A stretch of DNA of 37,869 nucleotides, from the NCBI GenBank assembly GCA_946186215.1, contig CAMHMM010000002.1, forward strand, positions 1 to 37,869, written 5' to 3'. Positions 25,426-33,376 of this stretch are shown here, one piece after another. Made by a program: the position numbers and the translations under genes. Each line of letters starts with the position of its first letter. Position 1 is the stretch's first letter. The DNA is from an uncultured Ruminococcus sp. (GTDB taxonomy: Bacteria; Bacillota; Clostridia; Oscillospirales; Ruminococcaceae). Under the pieces are notes generated by a model. It was not told the origin of the DNA, ran no database searches, and saw only the letters and a program-made list of their open reading frames with translations.

Positions 25426-26724
25426 TCAGTAAAGCCTTAATTCGCCCTTTTCATACATTTCCTGAAGGGCGCAGAGGATCCCCAGTCTGCCCGATGCATA
25501 TGTAAGGCCGCCCTGTACATATGCCGCATAGGGCTCGCGGAGAGGGCCGTCGGCTGAAAGCTCTATCGAAGCGCCGTTGTTGAATGCGCCTGCGGCCATG
25601 ATGACCTGTGAATCATACCCGGGCATATCCCAGGGCTCGGGAGAAACAAAGCTGTCGATAGGTGAACCCTTCTGTATTCCGCGGCAGAAGGCGGTCAGCG
25701 CCTTGGGATCGCCGAGTATCACAGATGTGATTATATCGCCCCTTGGCTCGTCGGGCTGCGGGTAGCACTTGTAGCCCAGCTGTGTCATGAGCCTTGTGGT
25801 GAATACCGCCGTCTTCATAGCCGCAGCAGTCACCTCGGGAGCCATGAAGATGCCCTGATAAAGGCTCCTGTTCTCGTCGAAGGAAGCTCCTGCCTCACGC
25901 CCTACTCCGGGACAGGTGAGACGGTACGAGCAAAGCTCCACCAGTTCCTTCTTTCCTGCGATATATCCGCCGGAATGTGCCAGTCCGCCGCCGGGGTTCT
26001 TGATGAGCGATCCTGCGATAAGGTCTGCGCCCACCTGAGTAGGCTCGGTCTTTTCCACAAATTCGCCGTAGCAGTTGTCCACCATTACGATGACCGACGG
26101 CTCAGCGCCCTTTGCGGCCTTAATTATCTCAGCCACGGCGTTCACCGTCAGCGACGGGCGCAGGGAATACCCTCTCGAGCGCTGGATATATGCGATCTTA
26201 GCGCCCTTTACCTTCTGGAATATCTCTGCCACATTGGGCTTTCCGTCTGCGGTGAGCTCCACCTGATCGTATACCACGCCCATATCCGCAAGGGAACCCA
26301 TTCCCTTGCCGCGTATGCCTATGACCTCTTCGAGGGTGTCATAGGGCTTGCCCGTGAGTGAAACTATCTTGTCTCCCGGTCTGAGCACACCGAAAAGCGC
26401 TGTGGAAAGCGCCGCTGTGCCGGATGCTATGGTAGCCCTTACGAGTGCATCCTCAGTCCTGAATATCTCGGCAAAAACGCTGTCGAGCGTGTCTCTGCCA
26501 ATATCTCCGTAGCCGTAGCCCGTGCTTCCGCTCAGACAGGCTGCCGATACCTTGTTATTGATGAAAGCGCGCAGCACCTTTTCGCCGTTTGCACGCGCTG
26601 TGCGCTCGATCTCCTTGAATTCGGCCTCGCAGGCTTCCTCTGCCCTTGCTGCGGCCTTTGCTATTCTTTCCTCAAATTCAAAGCCGGGCACTGTGACCGG
26701 CTTAGGATCATATATCTCTGCCAT
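25426..26724 (-). CDS. Methionine gamma-lyase family PLP enzyme (YnbB-like)
   Basis: A 432-residue PLP-dependent enzyme of the aspartate aminotransferase fold, in the group annotated as methionine gamma-lyase or aluminium-resistance protein. The Schiff-base lysine is Lys242 in GSLIKNPGGG, the pyridine-nitrogen Asp is Asp216 in MVDNCYGEF, and the cofactor-phosphate loop is ASGTAALS at 100-107. The FVSPEPWDMPGYDSQVIMAA stretch is typical of the group. Its true reaction is not well established. GGGGAG precedes the ATG. It is the distal member of a same-strand run from 33182, separated from the acetyltransferase gene by 63 bases, with no visible terminator between. Confidence 0.92.
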   Translation of the reverse strand: MAEIYDPKPVTVPGFEFEERIAKAAARAEEACEAEFKEIERTARANGEKVLRAFINNKVSAACLSGSTGYGYGDIGRDTLDSVFAEIFRTEDALVRATIASGTAALSTALFGVLRPGDKIVSLTGKPYDTLEEVIGIRGKGMGSLADMGVVYDQVELTADGKPNVAEIFQKVKGAKIAYIQRSRGYSLRPSLTVNAVAEIIKAAKGAEPSVIVMVDNCYGEFVEKTEPTQVGADLIAGSLIKNPGGGLAHSGGYIAGKKELVELCSYRLTCPGVGREAGASFDENRSLYQGIFMAPEVTAAAMKTAVFTTRLMTQLGYKCYPQPDEPRGDIITSVILGDPKALTAFCRGIQKGSPIDSFVSPEPWDMPGYDSQVIMAAGAFNNGASIELSADGPLREPYAAYVQGGLTYASGRLGILCALQEMYEKGELRLY

Positions 26725-26787
26725 TTTGATCTCCCCGTAAAAAGTCAGACTATTCTGTATTATCAGTCATTCAGAACAGACCTGGTG

Positions 26788-27453
26788 TCAGCTGCTGCGC
26801 ACTGCATAACAGCACTGCGCGGCTGTTTCAAAACCGAGATGGAGATAAAATCCCATCATACTTTCTTCTGCCATTACCGAAAGGCATTTTTCCGTGCGTA
26901 TCCCGTCAAGCAGGGCACGCATATTTCCTCTTTTTCTGTGAGCCGGAGCTGTGGAAACTGCCGAGAGGAACAATTCCCTCTGAGTTTCCATATCCGCTGC
27001 GGCAAATGAGCTGCCGTATAAAAATCCCTGTGATACACCATGGCGGATGCGGTGGCTCAGATCGCAGTACCACGCGGAAAAATCCATTTCCGCAAAGGAT
27101 GCGCCAACGATGCCCCGCAGCCTGTCCGCACTGATATCATCAAATATTATATCGGCGCTGTTTGCCTGCCGCCTTGTCATATGATACACCGTGTGCACAG
27201 AAAAGCCCGCAATATCACGGGGCTTTTGCATTTCCGCCGTTGCAGCACCCGACATTCCTATAAAGCAGGCAGTCTCATCATCACATTCCCCGCAGACTAC
27301 CGCATTGGAATTGAATATCATGATATACGCGCTTTGCGAGCGATAAAAGCGGCAGAAATCATAGCCCGTGCCGTAAGCCCTGAAATATGTGCAGAGCTTG
27401 GCGCTGTGATAATCCTCTGCCTGCAGAGGCAGCTCGGTGATCTGCCCGATCAT
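26788..27453 (-). CDS. GNAT-family N-acetyltransferase
   Basis: A 221-residue protein. The C-terminal half has the GNAT acetyl-CoA loop in a degenerate form (LSAVSTAPAHRKRGNMRALL, about residues 163-182), followed by a strand and FYLHLGFE, the usual C-terminal motif. The N-terminal half (AKLCTYFRAYGTGYDFCRFY) is unlike well-known GNAT subfamilies, and the substrate is unknown. The ATG overlaps the stop of the M42 peptidase gene by four bases, so translation is coupled. Confidence 0.82.
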   Translation of the reverse strand: MIGQITELPLQAEDYHSAKLCTYFRAYGTGYDFCRFYRSQSAYIMIFNSNAVVCGECDDETACFIGMSGAATAEMQKPRDIAGFSVHTVYHMTRRQANSADIIFDDISADRLRGIVGASFAEMDFSAWYCDLSHRIRHGVSQGFLYGSSFAAADMETQRELFLSAVSTAPAHRKRGNMRALLDGIRTEKCLSVMAEESMMGFYLHLGFETAAQCCYAVRSS

Positions 27454-28484
27454 TGAGCCGAAAGCGTGTCGGCCATGAGCCGTGCCAGCTCGGCACAGTC
27501 ATGAAAATCCTCAAGCCGTGCAAGGCACGAGGGCGTGTGCAGGTAGCGGCACGGTACGGATATTGCAGTTGTCCGCACGCCGTCTCCCGAAATATTGATG
27601 GCTCCGCTGTCGTTCCCGCCAGCCACAACGGTCTTTGTCTGCCATTTTATGCCGTTTTCCTCAGCGATACGCCTCGACATCTCAAAAAGCTCACGGTCGT
27701 ATATGGTGGATCTGTCCATGAAGGAAACGACCGCTCCCTTACCCAGCTCGCAGCACCTTGCAGCGCCCTCGGAAAGAGGGATATCCGCCGCAGTGGTGGC
27801 TTCGAGCACAATTGCGAAGTCGGGCTCGGTGATGTATGCCGCAGTCCTCGCACCCCGCAGACCTACCTCCTCCTGTGTCACAAAGGTAAAGGTAGTATCG
27901 TATTCAAGGGCGTTTTCAAGGATGAGCGCCAGCATTACAGCGCATCCCGCCCTGTCGTCTATGGCCTTTGAGATGATGCCCCCGTCCGCAGTGACCGTAT
28001 AGCCGTCACGGAAGTAAAGCACATCCCCGGAGCGTATGTATCTGAGCGCATCCTCTCTGTCTGCCGCACCTATATCCGCATAGAGCTTGTCAAAGGAAGC
28101 AGGCGTTTTCTTTTCCTCGTCGCTCAGGTTATGTACCGCCTTTGAGCCCACCGCTGCGGTAAGGCCGCTTTCGGTCACCACCGTCCTGCCGATGACCGCA
28201 TCCGCACTGACACCGCCTACGCAGTCCAGTGCGATCGTGCCGTCCTCGTTTATATATGTGGCGATAAGCCCCACTTCATCCATATGCGCTGATATGATAA
28301 GCTTTTTCGAGGGAGTCCTGCGCCCCTTGTAGCGGACGATCAGACAACCCAGAGGCGTGACCTCGTATTCGCATTTATCCGCTATCTTTGAGATTATGTA
28401 TTCTCTGACCTTTTCCTCTCTGCCCGAGGTGCCGTTTATCCTGCAGAGCTCTTCGAGAAGACTGTCAAGCAGTGCATTATTCAT
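27450..28484 (-). CDS. M42-family metallopeptidase (copy 1)
   Basis: A 344-residue cytosolic aminopeptidase/endoglucanase-M type enzyme that trims peptides using two metal ions in a large oligomer. Metal-site motifs are His67 and Asp69 in ISAHMDEVG, KAIDDRAGCAV, the catalytic Glu-Glu in VTQEEVGLRGA, and the late His in RYLHTPSC. GGGAGGTG precedes the ATG at 28484; an earlier in-frame start at 28505 is less likely. The start overlaps the end of a second M42 gene by eight bases. The two copies are diverged paralogues in tandem, and relatives are known to form mixed complexes. Confidence 0.94.
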   Translation of the reverse strand: MNNALLDSLLEELCRINGTSGREEKVREYIISKIADKCEYEVTPLGCLIVRYKGRRTPSKKLIISAHMDEVGLIATYINEDGTIALDCVGGVSADAVIGRTVVTESGLTAAVGSKAVHNLSDEEKKTPASFDKLYADIGAADREDALRYIRSGDVLYFRDGYTVTADGGIISKAIDDRAGCAVMLALILENALEYDTTFTFVTQEEVGLRGARTAAYITEPDFAIVLEATTAADIPLSEGAARCCELGKGAVVSFMDRSTIYDRELFEMSRRIAEENGIKWQTKTVVAGGNDSGAINISGDGVRTTAISVPCRYLHTPSCLARLEDFHDCAELARLMADTLSAQ

Positions 28485-29502
28485 CAGTGCCGCACCTCCC
28501 CGCAAAAGCCGCAGCGAGCTCGGTTATATTCATAAGGTCGGAAATATCAACGATCTCCGCAGGCGTGTGCATATACCGCAGCGGTATGGCAGCATATGCT
28601 GTTCTCACACCCGACCTGCTTATCGTGAAATAGTCCGCATTGGTGCCTGTGGTACCGTGCATCACTTCTGTCTGGTACGGAAGCGAAAGCTCCTGTGCGA
28701 TCCCCATGAGCCTGTCGGAAAGGGCTCTGTCGAGAGTCGGCGAAATGCCTATCATCGCACCGCCGCCGAGTTTGCCGCACTTTTCGGGCTTCTCGCCGCC
28801 GCACAGCGCAAAGCTTACATCCACCTCTAATGCGATATCGGGATCGATATGGTAAGCGCCCACTCTTGCACCTCTGCAGGTGACCTCCTCCTGTGTGGAG
28901 AGCATCACCGTCACCGAGCAGGGAAGCTCGCTTTCCTGCGAAAGCTTTTCAGCGACTGCGATCATCACAGCCGCGCCCGCTCTGTCGTCAAGGCCTGCAC
29001 CGCATATCCTGCCGCCAAGTATCTCCTCACAGGGGCTGTCAAAGGATACGGGATCGCCCTGCGTTATCCTGTCAGCGGCATCTGCAAGACCTGTGTCTAC
29101 CCACAGCTCATCGGGCTCCATGACCTTCTTTTCCTTTGCAAGATGCGGCGGCAGAGTGCAGACCGTCCCGCAGACATCGCCGTTCCTGCCGTGTATGATC
29201 ACTCTCTGTGCGGGCAGTATGCGTCGGTCAAGACCGCCTACCTGAGACACCTTTGCAAAGCCGCCGTCTACAGCACACACGATCATGCCGACACGGTCTA
29301 TGTGTGCATCAAGGAGCAGATGCAGCTTATCCGGCTTTCTTTCGCCGATATTTGCGATAACATTGCCTGCCTTTATATACACATCATCAGTGTATTTTCT
29401 GAGCTCTGCCGCACAGAACTCAGCTGCGGGGCTCTCGCTCCCGCTCACCGCATTTATTGATGCAAGCCTGCAGACGAGGCTTATAAATTCACTTTTTTCC
29501 AT
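28477..29502 (-). CDS. M42-family metallopeptidase (copy 2)
   Basis: A 341-residue paralogue of the adjacent downstream M42 peptidase. The metal residues His67 and Asp69 are kept in LDAHIDRVG, but the usual Glu after the Asp is replaced by Arg (HIDR rather than HMDE). GLDDRAGAAVM, STQEEVTCRGA and RYMHTPAEI are intact, so the enzyme is probably active, perhaps with changed specificity. The start MEKSEF at 29502 is chosen because AAAGGTC lies just upstream; a longer frame to 29577 overlaps the upstream gene. It overlaps copy 1 by eight bases. Confidence 0.92.
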   Translation of the reverse strand: MEKSEFISLVCRLASINAVSGSESPAAEFCAAELRKYTDDVYIKAGNVIANIGERKPDKLHLLLDAHIDRVGMIVCAVDGGFAKVSQVGGLDRRILPAQRVIIHGRNGDVCGTVCTLPPHLAKEKKVMEPDELWVDTGLADAADRITQGDPVSFDSPCEEILGGRICGAGLDDRAGAAVMIAVAEKLSQESELPCSVTVMLSTQEEVTCRGARVGAYHIDPDIALEVDVSFALCGGEKPEKCGKLGGGAMIGISPTLDRALSDRLMGIAQELSLPYQTEVMHGTTGTNADYFTISRSGVRTAYAAIPLRYMHTPAEIVDISDLMNITELAAAFAGRCGTDE

Positions 29503-29524
29503 TTTGACCTTTCTAAGAAAGCCC

Positions 29525-29896
29525 TCATATGTTGCTTTCCGCGTGTGTTTCACCAAGCCGGGCACGCCTGTAGGCATTCAGCGGGATGCGTATGCATTCA
29601 AAACGCTTTTTATCCGTTATGCCAAGCTTTTCCGCCAGCTCCTCGCAGGTGATGCTGTCGGCAGTCTCCCTGTCCGCTCCCGTGATCATCTGCGAAAAAA
29701 GGGATGCCGCGGCAACAGCCACCGAGCAGCCGTATATCTCATAGCCTGCCTGCTTTATCACGCCGTCTTCCTCTGCTATATCAAAGGTGATCATATCCCC
29801 GCAGAAGGGCGATGAATACTCCGCAGAACAGGATGGCGCATCAAGCCGCGCCGAATTGACGGGATGCAGGAAATTTTTTCTGAATAACTCGTTCAT
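29525..29896 (-). CDS. IscU/NifU-like iron-sulfur cluster scaffold
   Basis: A 123-residue protein of the U-type scaffold family on which Fe-S clusters are assembled. The three ligand Cys and the nearby Asp of IscU are present: Cys32 and Asp34 in PFCGDM, Cys57 in IYGCSVAVAA, and Cys101 in RFECIRIPL; HPVNSA matches the N-terminal NPxN motif. No cysteine desulfurase gene is adjacent, so it would work with one encoded elsewhere. The ribosome site is weak and the gene starts 12 bases after the YfcE stop, which suggests dependence on upstream translation. Confidence 0.88.
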   Translation of the reverse strand: MNELFRKNFLHPVNSARLDAPSCSAEYSSPFCGDMITFDIAEEDGVIKQAGYEIYGCSVAVAAASLFSQMITGADRETADSITCEELAEKLGITDKKRFECIRIPLNAYRRARLGETHAESNI

Positions 29897-29908
29897 CCGA
29901 AAGCCCGC

Positions 29909-30397
29909 TTAATTTCTTGAAATATCTACCACATTGAGGAGTATCCCCGCAGGAGAGATATCCACCACGCCGTATGAGGGCGGGTTGCCGTCATGGGACA
30001 TGGATACAGAGCCCGGGTTGAAAAAGTAAAAGCCTTCCTCATAGCGCTCGAGCCGTGCATGAGTGTGGCCGAACATCGCTATCGTGCAGCCGCACATCTC
30101 CGCCAGCTCCCGCAGATGCCCCAGACCGCCCTTTACTCCCTGTATATGGCCGTGACAGAGATATATTTTCACATCTCCTGCCTCGACGACCTTTGTGGAA
30201 GGGAGCATGGATGAACGGTCGCAGTTGCCCGCAACCTGCTCTATGGGCAGATCGGGGTATTTCTCACGGACTATATCCATGTCGCTTTCACCGTCACCCA
30301 GATGGATGACCATGTCGCAGCTGTCGTGCATCTTGTCGAGCACCTTTTCCACAACGCGCCTGTTCCCGTGGGAATCAGACAATACAAGTATCTTCAT
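29909..30397 (-). CDS. YfcE-family metallophosphoesterase
   Basis: A 162-residue calcineurin-like phosphodiesterase using two metal ions. Motifs run in order: Asp8 and His10 in VLSDSHGN, HLGDGESD, AGNCDRSS, CHGHIQG, and FGHTHARLE. YfcE-type enzymes hydrolyse generic phosphodiesters in vitro and the physiological substrate is uncertain. The ATG at 30397 follows GGGGGAG; a longer frame to 30415 is less likely. It lies 17 bases after the DacA stop and 12 bases before the scaffold gene, inside a tight operon. Confidence 0.93.
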   Translation of the reverse strand: MKILVLSDSHGNRRVVEKVLDKMHDSCDMVIHLGDGESDMDIVREKYPDLPIEQVAGNCDRSSMLPSTKVVEAGDVKIYLCHGHIQGVKGGLGHLRELAEMCGCTIAMFGHTHARLERYEEGFYFFNPGSVSMSHDGNPPSYGVVDISPAGILLNVVDISRN

Positions 30398-30414
30398 TTG
30401 CTCTCCCCCGCACA

Positions 30415-31821
30415 TCAGAACCGTCTGTCACGGCGGACACGGCGTATGCGCTGCTTGCGCTTCTTATTTGCGGTTATCACTATGGCGATATAGCATATCA
30501 CCAGCGCCAGCGCTATTACCACTGCCGCTATGAACCATCCCGAGGTCAGAAAGCTCTTCGCCTTGTCCACATTGTAGCTCACCGACGAAAGCGTGACTGA
30601 GCGCTGTGCCACAAGATCCACCGTACAGATGGTCTCGCTCCGCGTTCCGCGGCCGTCGCTCACCTCATAGAAAAGCGAGTAGGAGCCGAATTTATCCCCC
30701 TCGTTTATAGGCGCATTGGCTGTGCCGTCGCTGTTGAGGCTTTCCTCGTCAAGCTCGATCTTGCTGAGTATCTTGTCGGGATCTATCTGATCCGACCATA
30801 TGCAGCTGTATTCCTCGCCGGTCACCAGACGGACGAAGTCGCTGTTGCCGCCGAAGCGCACCTGAAGCTCGCTGAGCTCCTTGCCCCGCTCTACTATCTG
30901 CTTGTAGCTCAGGTGCTCGAAGGCCCATTCATACAGCTTCTTGTGATCCTTATAATGATTGTATACGGTGTCGCCGTCCTCATCGGTCTGGGGCGAGCCC
31001 AGTGTGACAAGCAGGTAATGATTGCCGTCCTTTTCGCCGAGAGTGGCAAGATTTCTTCCGCATTCATCCAGAGTACCCGTCTTGAAGCCCTTTACATAGG
31101 GGTAATACTCATAGCTGTCGGGGTTTATCATGGAATTGGTGTGGTAGATATGCGCCCAGCCCTCGCCGTGGACATTGGTAGGCTGCATCTGGTAATCAAC
31201 GGTGCAGGCTATCTCCACAAGCTTAGGATAATAGTCAAGGGCATACTTTACGATCTTCGCCATGTCGTGGGCGTTGGTGAACTGGTTTTTGTCGAAAAGG
31301 CCGTGGGCGTTGGTGAAATGGGTGCCCGTGCAGCCTATCTCCTTTGCCTTGTTGTTCATCATCGCAACGAAATTCTGTGTGCTCTGGCCACCCACATTGT
31401 AGGCCAGCACCCCTGCGGATTCACAGGCGGATTTGAGCAGCAGCGAGTAAAGAAGATCCTTTACGGAGGTTATCTCTCCCCTTGTCAGGCCGACTGCGGA
31501 AGCGCCCGTGCCGTAAAGCTCGTCGAATACCGAGAGCGGTGCTTCATACATGGTAGTGTCGAGAGCATCCTCGGGGACATTGTCGAGCACCACCATAGCG
31601 GTAACGATCTTTGTGAGGGATGCGGGGTACATCTTTCTGTCCGCATCCTTTTCATAGACGATCACATCTTTGTCTGTATTCATCATAACTGCCGATTTGC
31701 TCGTTATCGCAAAATCGGGCGTGTAGGTCATGGCGCTTACTGCGGGGACACACTGCAAAAAAAAGAAAAAAGCCGTGACCATACATATCATGCCGGCAGT
31801 TATGCGGTTTATCATGTGCAT
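30415..31821 (-). CDS. D-alanyl-D-alanine carboxypeptidase (S11, DacA-type)
   Basis: A 468-residue penicillin-binding protein that removes the terminal D-Ala from peptidoglycan stem peptides. An N-terminal signal peptide (residues 1-30) is followed by the S11 domain with Ser68-x-x-Lys71 (ASLTK) and Lys247-Thr-Gly (GFKTGT). The middle motif is Ser131-Ala-Cys133 rather than the usual SxN, a variant known from the Streptomyces K15 enzyme. A C-terminal membrane segment (SGWFIAAVVIALALVICYIA, about 430-452) and a very basic tail anchor it on the outer face of the membrane. AAGGGGAG precedes the ATG. Flanked by trmB and the YfcE gene. Confidence 0.95.
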   Translation of the reverse strand: MHMINRITAGMICMVTAFFFFLQCVPAVSAMTYTPDFAITSKSAVMMNTDKDVIVYEKDADRKMYPASLTKIVTAMVVLDNVPEDALDTTMYEAPLSVFDELYGTGASAVGLTRGEITSVKDLLYSLLLKSACESAGVLAYNVGGQSTQNFVAMMNNKAKEIGCTGTHFTNAHGLFDKNQFTNAHDMAKIVKYALDYYPKLVEIACTVDYQMQPTNVHGEGWAHIYHTNSMINPDSYEYYPYVKGFKTGTLDECGRNLATLGEKDGNHYLLVTLGSPQTDEDGDTVYNHYKDHKKLYEWAFEHLSYKQIVERGKELSELQVRFGGNSDFVRLVTGEEYSCIWSDQIDPDKILSKIELDEESLNSDGTANAPINEGDKFGSYSLFYEVSDGRGTRSETICTVDLVAQRSVTLSSVSYNVDKAKSFLTSGWFIAAVVIALALVICYIAIVITANKKRKQRIRRVRRDRRF

Positions 31822-31849
31822 AATGTTCTCCCCTTGCCGGTCTGTACGG

Positions 31850-32512
31850 CTATTTTTTCATACGGGCGGTGAGAGCCTTGATCTTCTTGCCCTCATTCGC
31901 AAAAAGCCGTTCATGCTCGGTAATGAGATTGTCCTCATCATCCTCTGCATGAAGATCGCGGGTGATATAGCATATATCAAAGCCCGATTCCTCAAAATAT
32001 ACGACGGAATCTTCAAAAAGCTCATCATCATCTGTCTTGAAGCGGATCTCTCCGTCGGGGGAGAGAAATTCTTTGTACTGCATCAGCTGGCGGGGATGGG
32101 TGAGTCTGCGCTTGTTGTGCTTTCCCCTGTTCCACGGGTTGCAGAAGTTGATGTAGATACGATCGATCCTGTCCTCGGGGGCAAAGACCTTTTCGATAAG
32201 TGACGCGTTCATCCGCAGAAGCATAACATTGTCGTGAGTTTTGTTCACTGCTGAAAACATCTGCTCGATATTGCGCCTTGCAACGCCCAGCATATCCGCC
32301 TTGATATCCGCTGCGATGATATTCGCATCCGGATATTTGAGTGCGTGCTGTGCGGCAAAGATCCCCTTTCCGCAGCCTATCTCCAGATAAAGGGGACGGT
32401 CGGTCACAGAAAATGCGCCGTGCCATCTGCCGCGCATCTCCTCGCCGTTTTCTATGTAATAGGGGCATACCTCCAGCTCGGGGCGTGCCCATTTCTTTCT
32501 TCTTATTCGCAT
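31850..32512 (-). CDS. trmB: tRNA (guanine-N7-)-methyltransferase
   Basis: A 220-residue Rossmann methyltransferase that makes m7G46 in tRNA. The SAM motif is LEIGCGKGIFAAQHA (43-57) and the family signature is INFCNPWNRGKHNKRRLTHP (121-140), with conserved Lys/Arg residues for tRNA binding. In that signature the Asp of the usual DPW is Asn125. RFKTDDDELFE matches the second family motif. AGGAAA precedes the ATG. It lies upstream of dacA by 28 bases; the 79 bases before it hold a GC-rich hairpin separating it from the membrane protein gene. Confidence 0.94.
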   Translation of the reverse strand: MRIRRKKWARPELEVCPYYIENGEEMRGRWHGAFSVTDRPLYLEIGCGKGIFAAQHALKYPDANIIAADIKADMLGVARRNIEQMFSAVNKTHDNVMLLRMNASLIEKVFAPEDRIDRIYINFCNPWNRGKHNKRRLTHPRQLMQYKEFLSPDGEIRFKTDDDELFEDSVVYFEESGFDICYITRDLHAEDDEDNLITEHERLFANEGKKIKALTARMKK

Positions 32513-32555
32513 TGGTTTTTCCTGAAATCTGTAATTTTATGTGTAATGAATTGCT

Positions 32556-32577
32556 CTCCCCCTGTTGCGAGGGGGAG
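32556..32577. repeat. C/G-run hairpin upstream of trmB
   Basis: CTCCCCCT and AGGGGGAG form a perfect 8-bp stem with loop GTTGCG. It has no U tract on the minus strand, so it would be a weak terminator for the preceding membrane-protein gene. It resembles the CCTCCCTT/AAGGGAGG hairpin inside the large repeat element at 34412-34430, and may be a related dispersed repeat. Confidence 0.55.
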
Positions 32578-32591
32578 GGTAGATGTCAAGG

Positions 32592-33182
32592 TCAGGCCTT
32601 GTTTTTCTGTATATTTCCGGCGCTGTCCTTCTTTACCGCCTTCTTGCCGAAATAGGTCGGTCTGAACCACTCCACATATATCTCCTCGATAGCCTCTATT
32701 GTATAGTCGTAGAGGAAGAAGATAAAGCTCACGAACACAAGCACGCCTATAGTGATGTATTTCCCGAGGAAGGAGAAGTTGGCAAAGAAATCGTAGATGC
32801 CGAAAAGGAATATGGTCACTCTGTACCAGATATATATCGCCGTCATGAACAGGCCGAATTTAACGGCAAGCTGCAGCGGCTTCGGGCGTATCTTCTGCAG
32901 AAACGGCAGAAGTATCGGGTAATAGCCGAAGAAAAATATAAATATGGTGGATGACTGCTTATCCGGAGTGAGGAAAAGCGACAGCAGCGAGACTGCAAAA
33001 TACGCCGCCCCTGCCCATGCCGGATCGACCTCGTGCGCCACGATTATCATCAGCGCACCCGCATATATGGGAATGGCAAAGCTCAGCAGCGGAAAAACGC
33101 CTGTAAAGAACATCAGTGTCAGGCTCAGTGAACAGACGATCCCGCCGATGGCCACCTTGTAGCTTTTGGTTTTATTGGACAT
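32592..33182 (-). CDS. Multi-pass membrane protein of unknown function
   Basis: A 196-residue protein with five or six hydrophobic segments (GIVCSLSLTLMFFTGVFPLL; AIPIYAGALMIIVAHEV; SSTIFIFFFGYYPILLPFLQ; ITIGVLVFVSFIFFLYDYTI), and a Lys-rich cytoplasmic tail. The size and topology are compatible with an ECF-type substrate-binding component or a DUF2232-like protein, but no signature settles this. The ATG at 33182 follows AGGGG; a TTG at 33188 is an alternative. Upstream is a structured non-coding stretch, 33200-33375. Confidence 0.82.
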   Translation of the reverse strand: MSNKTKSYKVAIGGIVCSLSLTLMFFTGVFPLLSFAIPIYAGALMIIVAHEVDPAWAGAAYFAVSLLSLFLTPDKQSSTIFIFFFGYYPILLPFLQKIRPKPLQLAVKFGLFMTAIYIWYRVTIFLFGIYDFFANFSFLGKYITIGVLVFVSFIFFLYDYTIEAIEEIYVEWFRPTYFGKKAVKKDSAGNIQKNKA

Positions 33183-33199
33183 ATTCAACCCCTGGTAAT

Positions 33200-33375
33200 G
33201 AATGCGCAGGATGTGCCGTGCATAACGAAAGTCCGGCCGCTATGCAAAGGGTGCATCCGGAGCCTGATGTATACAGGCAGTCGTGAGCTGTGCGCTCACC
33301 TTATCCGGCAGGCGGTGCGGCAAACGCCGCGCCGCCCCTCGCCGGACATTGCCCCATGACGGGGAATGCTTTTTA
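33200..33375 (+). ncRNA. Candidate structured RNA: six successive hairpins ending in a terminator
   Basis: The gap between two minus-strand genes contains consecutive inverted repeats: ATGCGC/GTGCAT (about 33200-33221), ATGCA/TGCAT (33242-33256) enclosed by TCCGG/CCGGA, GCCTG/CAGGC (33262-33278), GTGAGC/GCTCAC (33283-33299), an 11-bp GGCGGTGCGGC / GCCGCGCCGCC stem with AAAC loop (33311-33336) nested in TCCGGC/GCCGGA, and a terminator hairpin at 33347-33368 with five T residues after it. The T run is on the plus strand, where no protein gene exists, so a small plus-strand RNA is inferred. A weak TTGTAG-17-CATATT pair sits upstream. It could instead be the leader of the minus-strand membrane gene. 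Confidence 0.45.
33347..33374 (+). terminator. Intrinsic terminator, plus-strand polarity
   Basis: CATT-g-CCCC and GGGG-AATG pair with one bulged G around an ATGAC loop, followed by C and TTTTT. It abuts the 3' end of the minus-strand FN3 gene, but its U tract lies on the plus strand, so it does not fit termination of that gene. Confidence 0.65.
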
Positions 33376-33376
33376 A

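Noticed and set aside
30415-31821. Inactive DacA because SxN is SAC
   Set aside because: The SxC variant is known in an active S11 enzyme (Streptomyces K15), and SxxK and KTG are intact, so inactivity is not inferred.
33220-33260. RNase P RNA-like ACGAAAGTCCGG stretch
   Set aside because: Only a short resemblance to the GAGGAAAGTCC element; the region is far too short and lacks other conserved RNase P segments.
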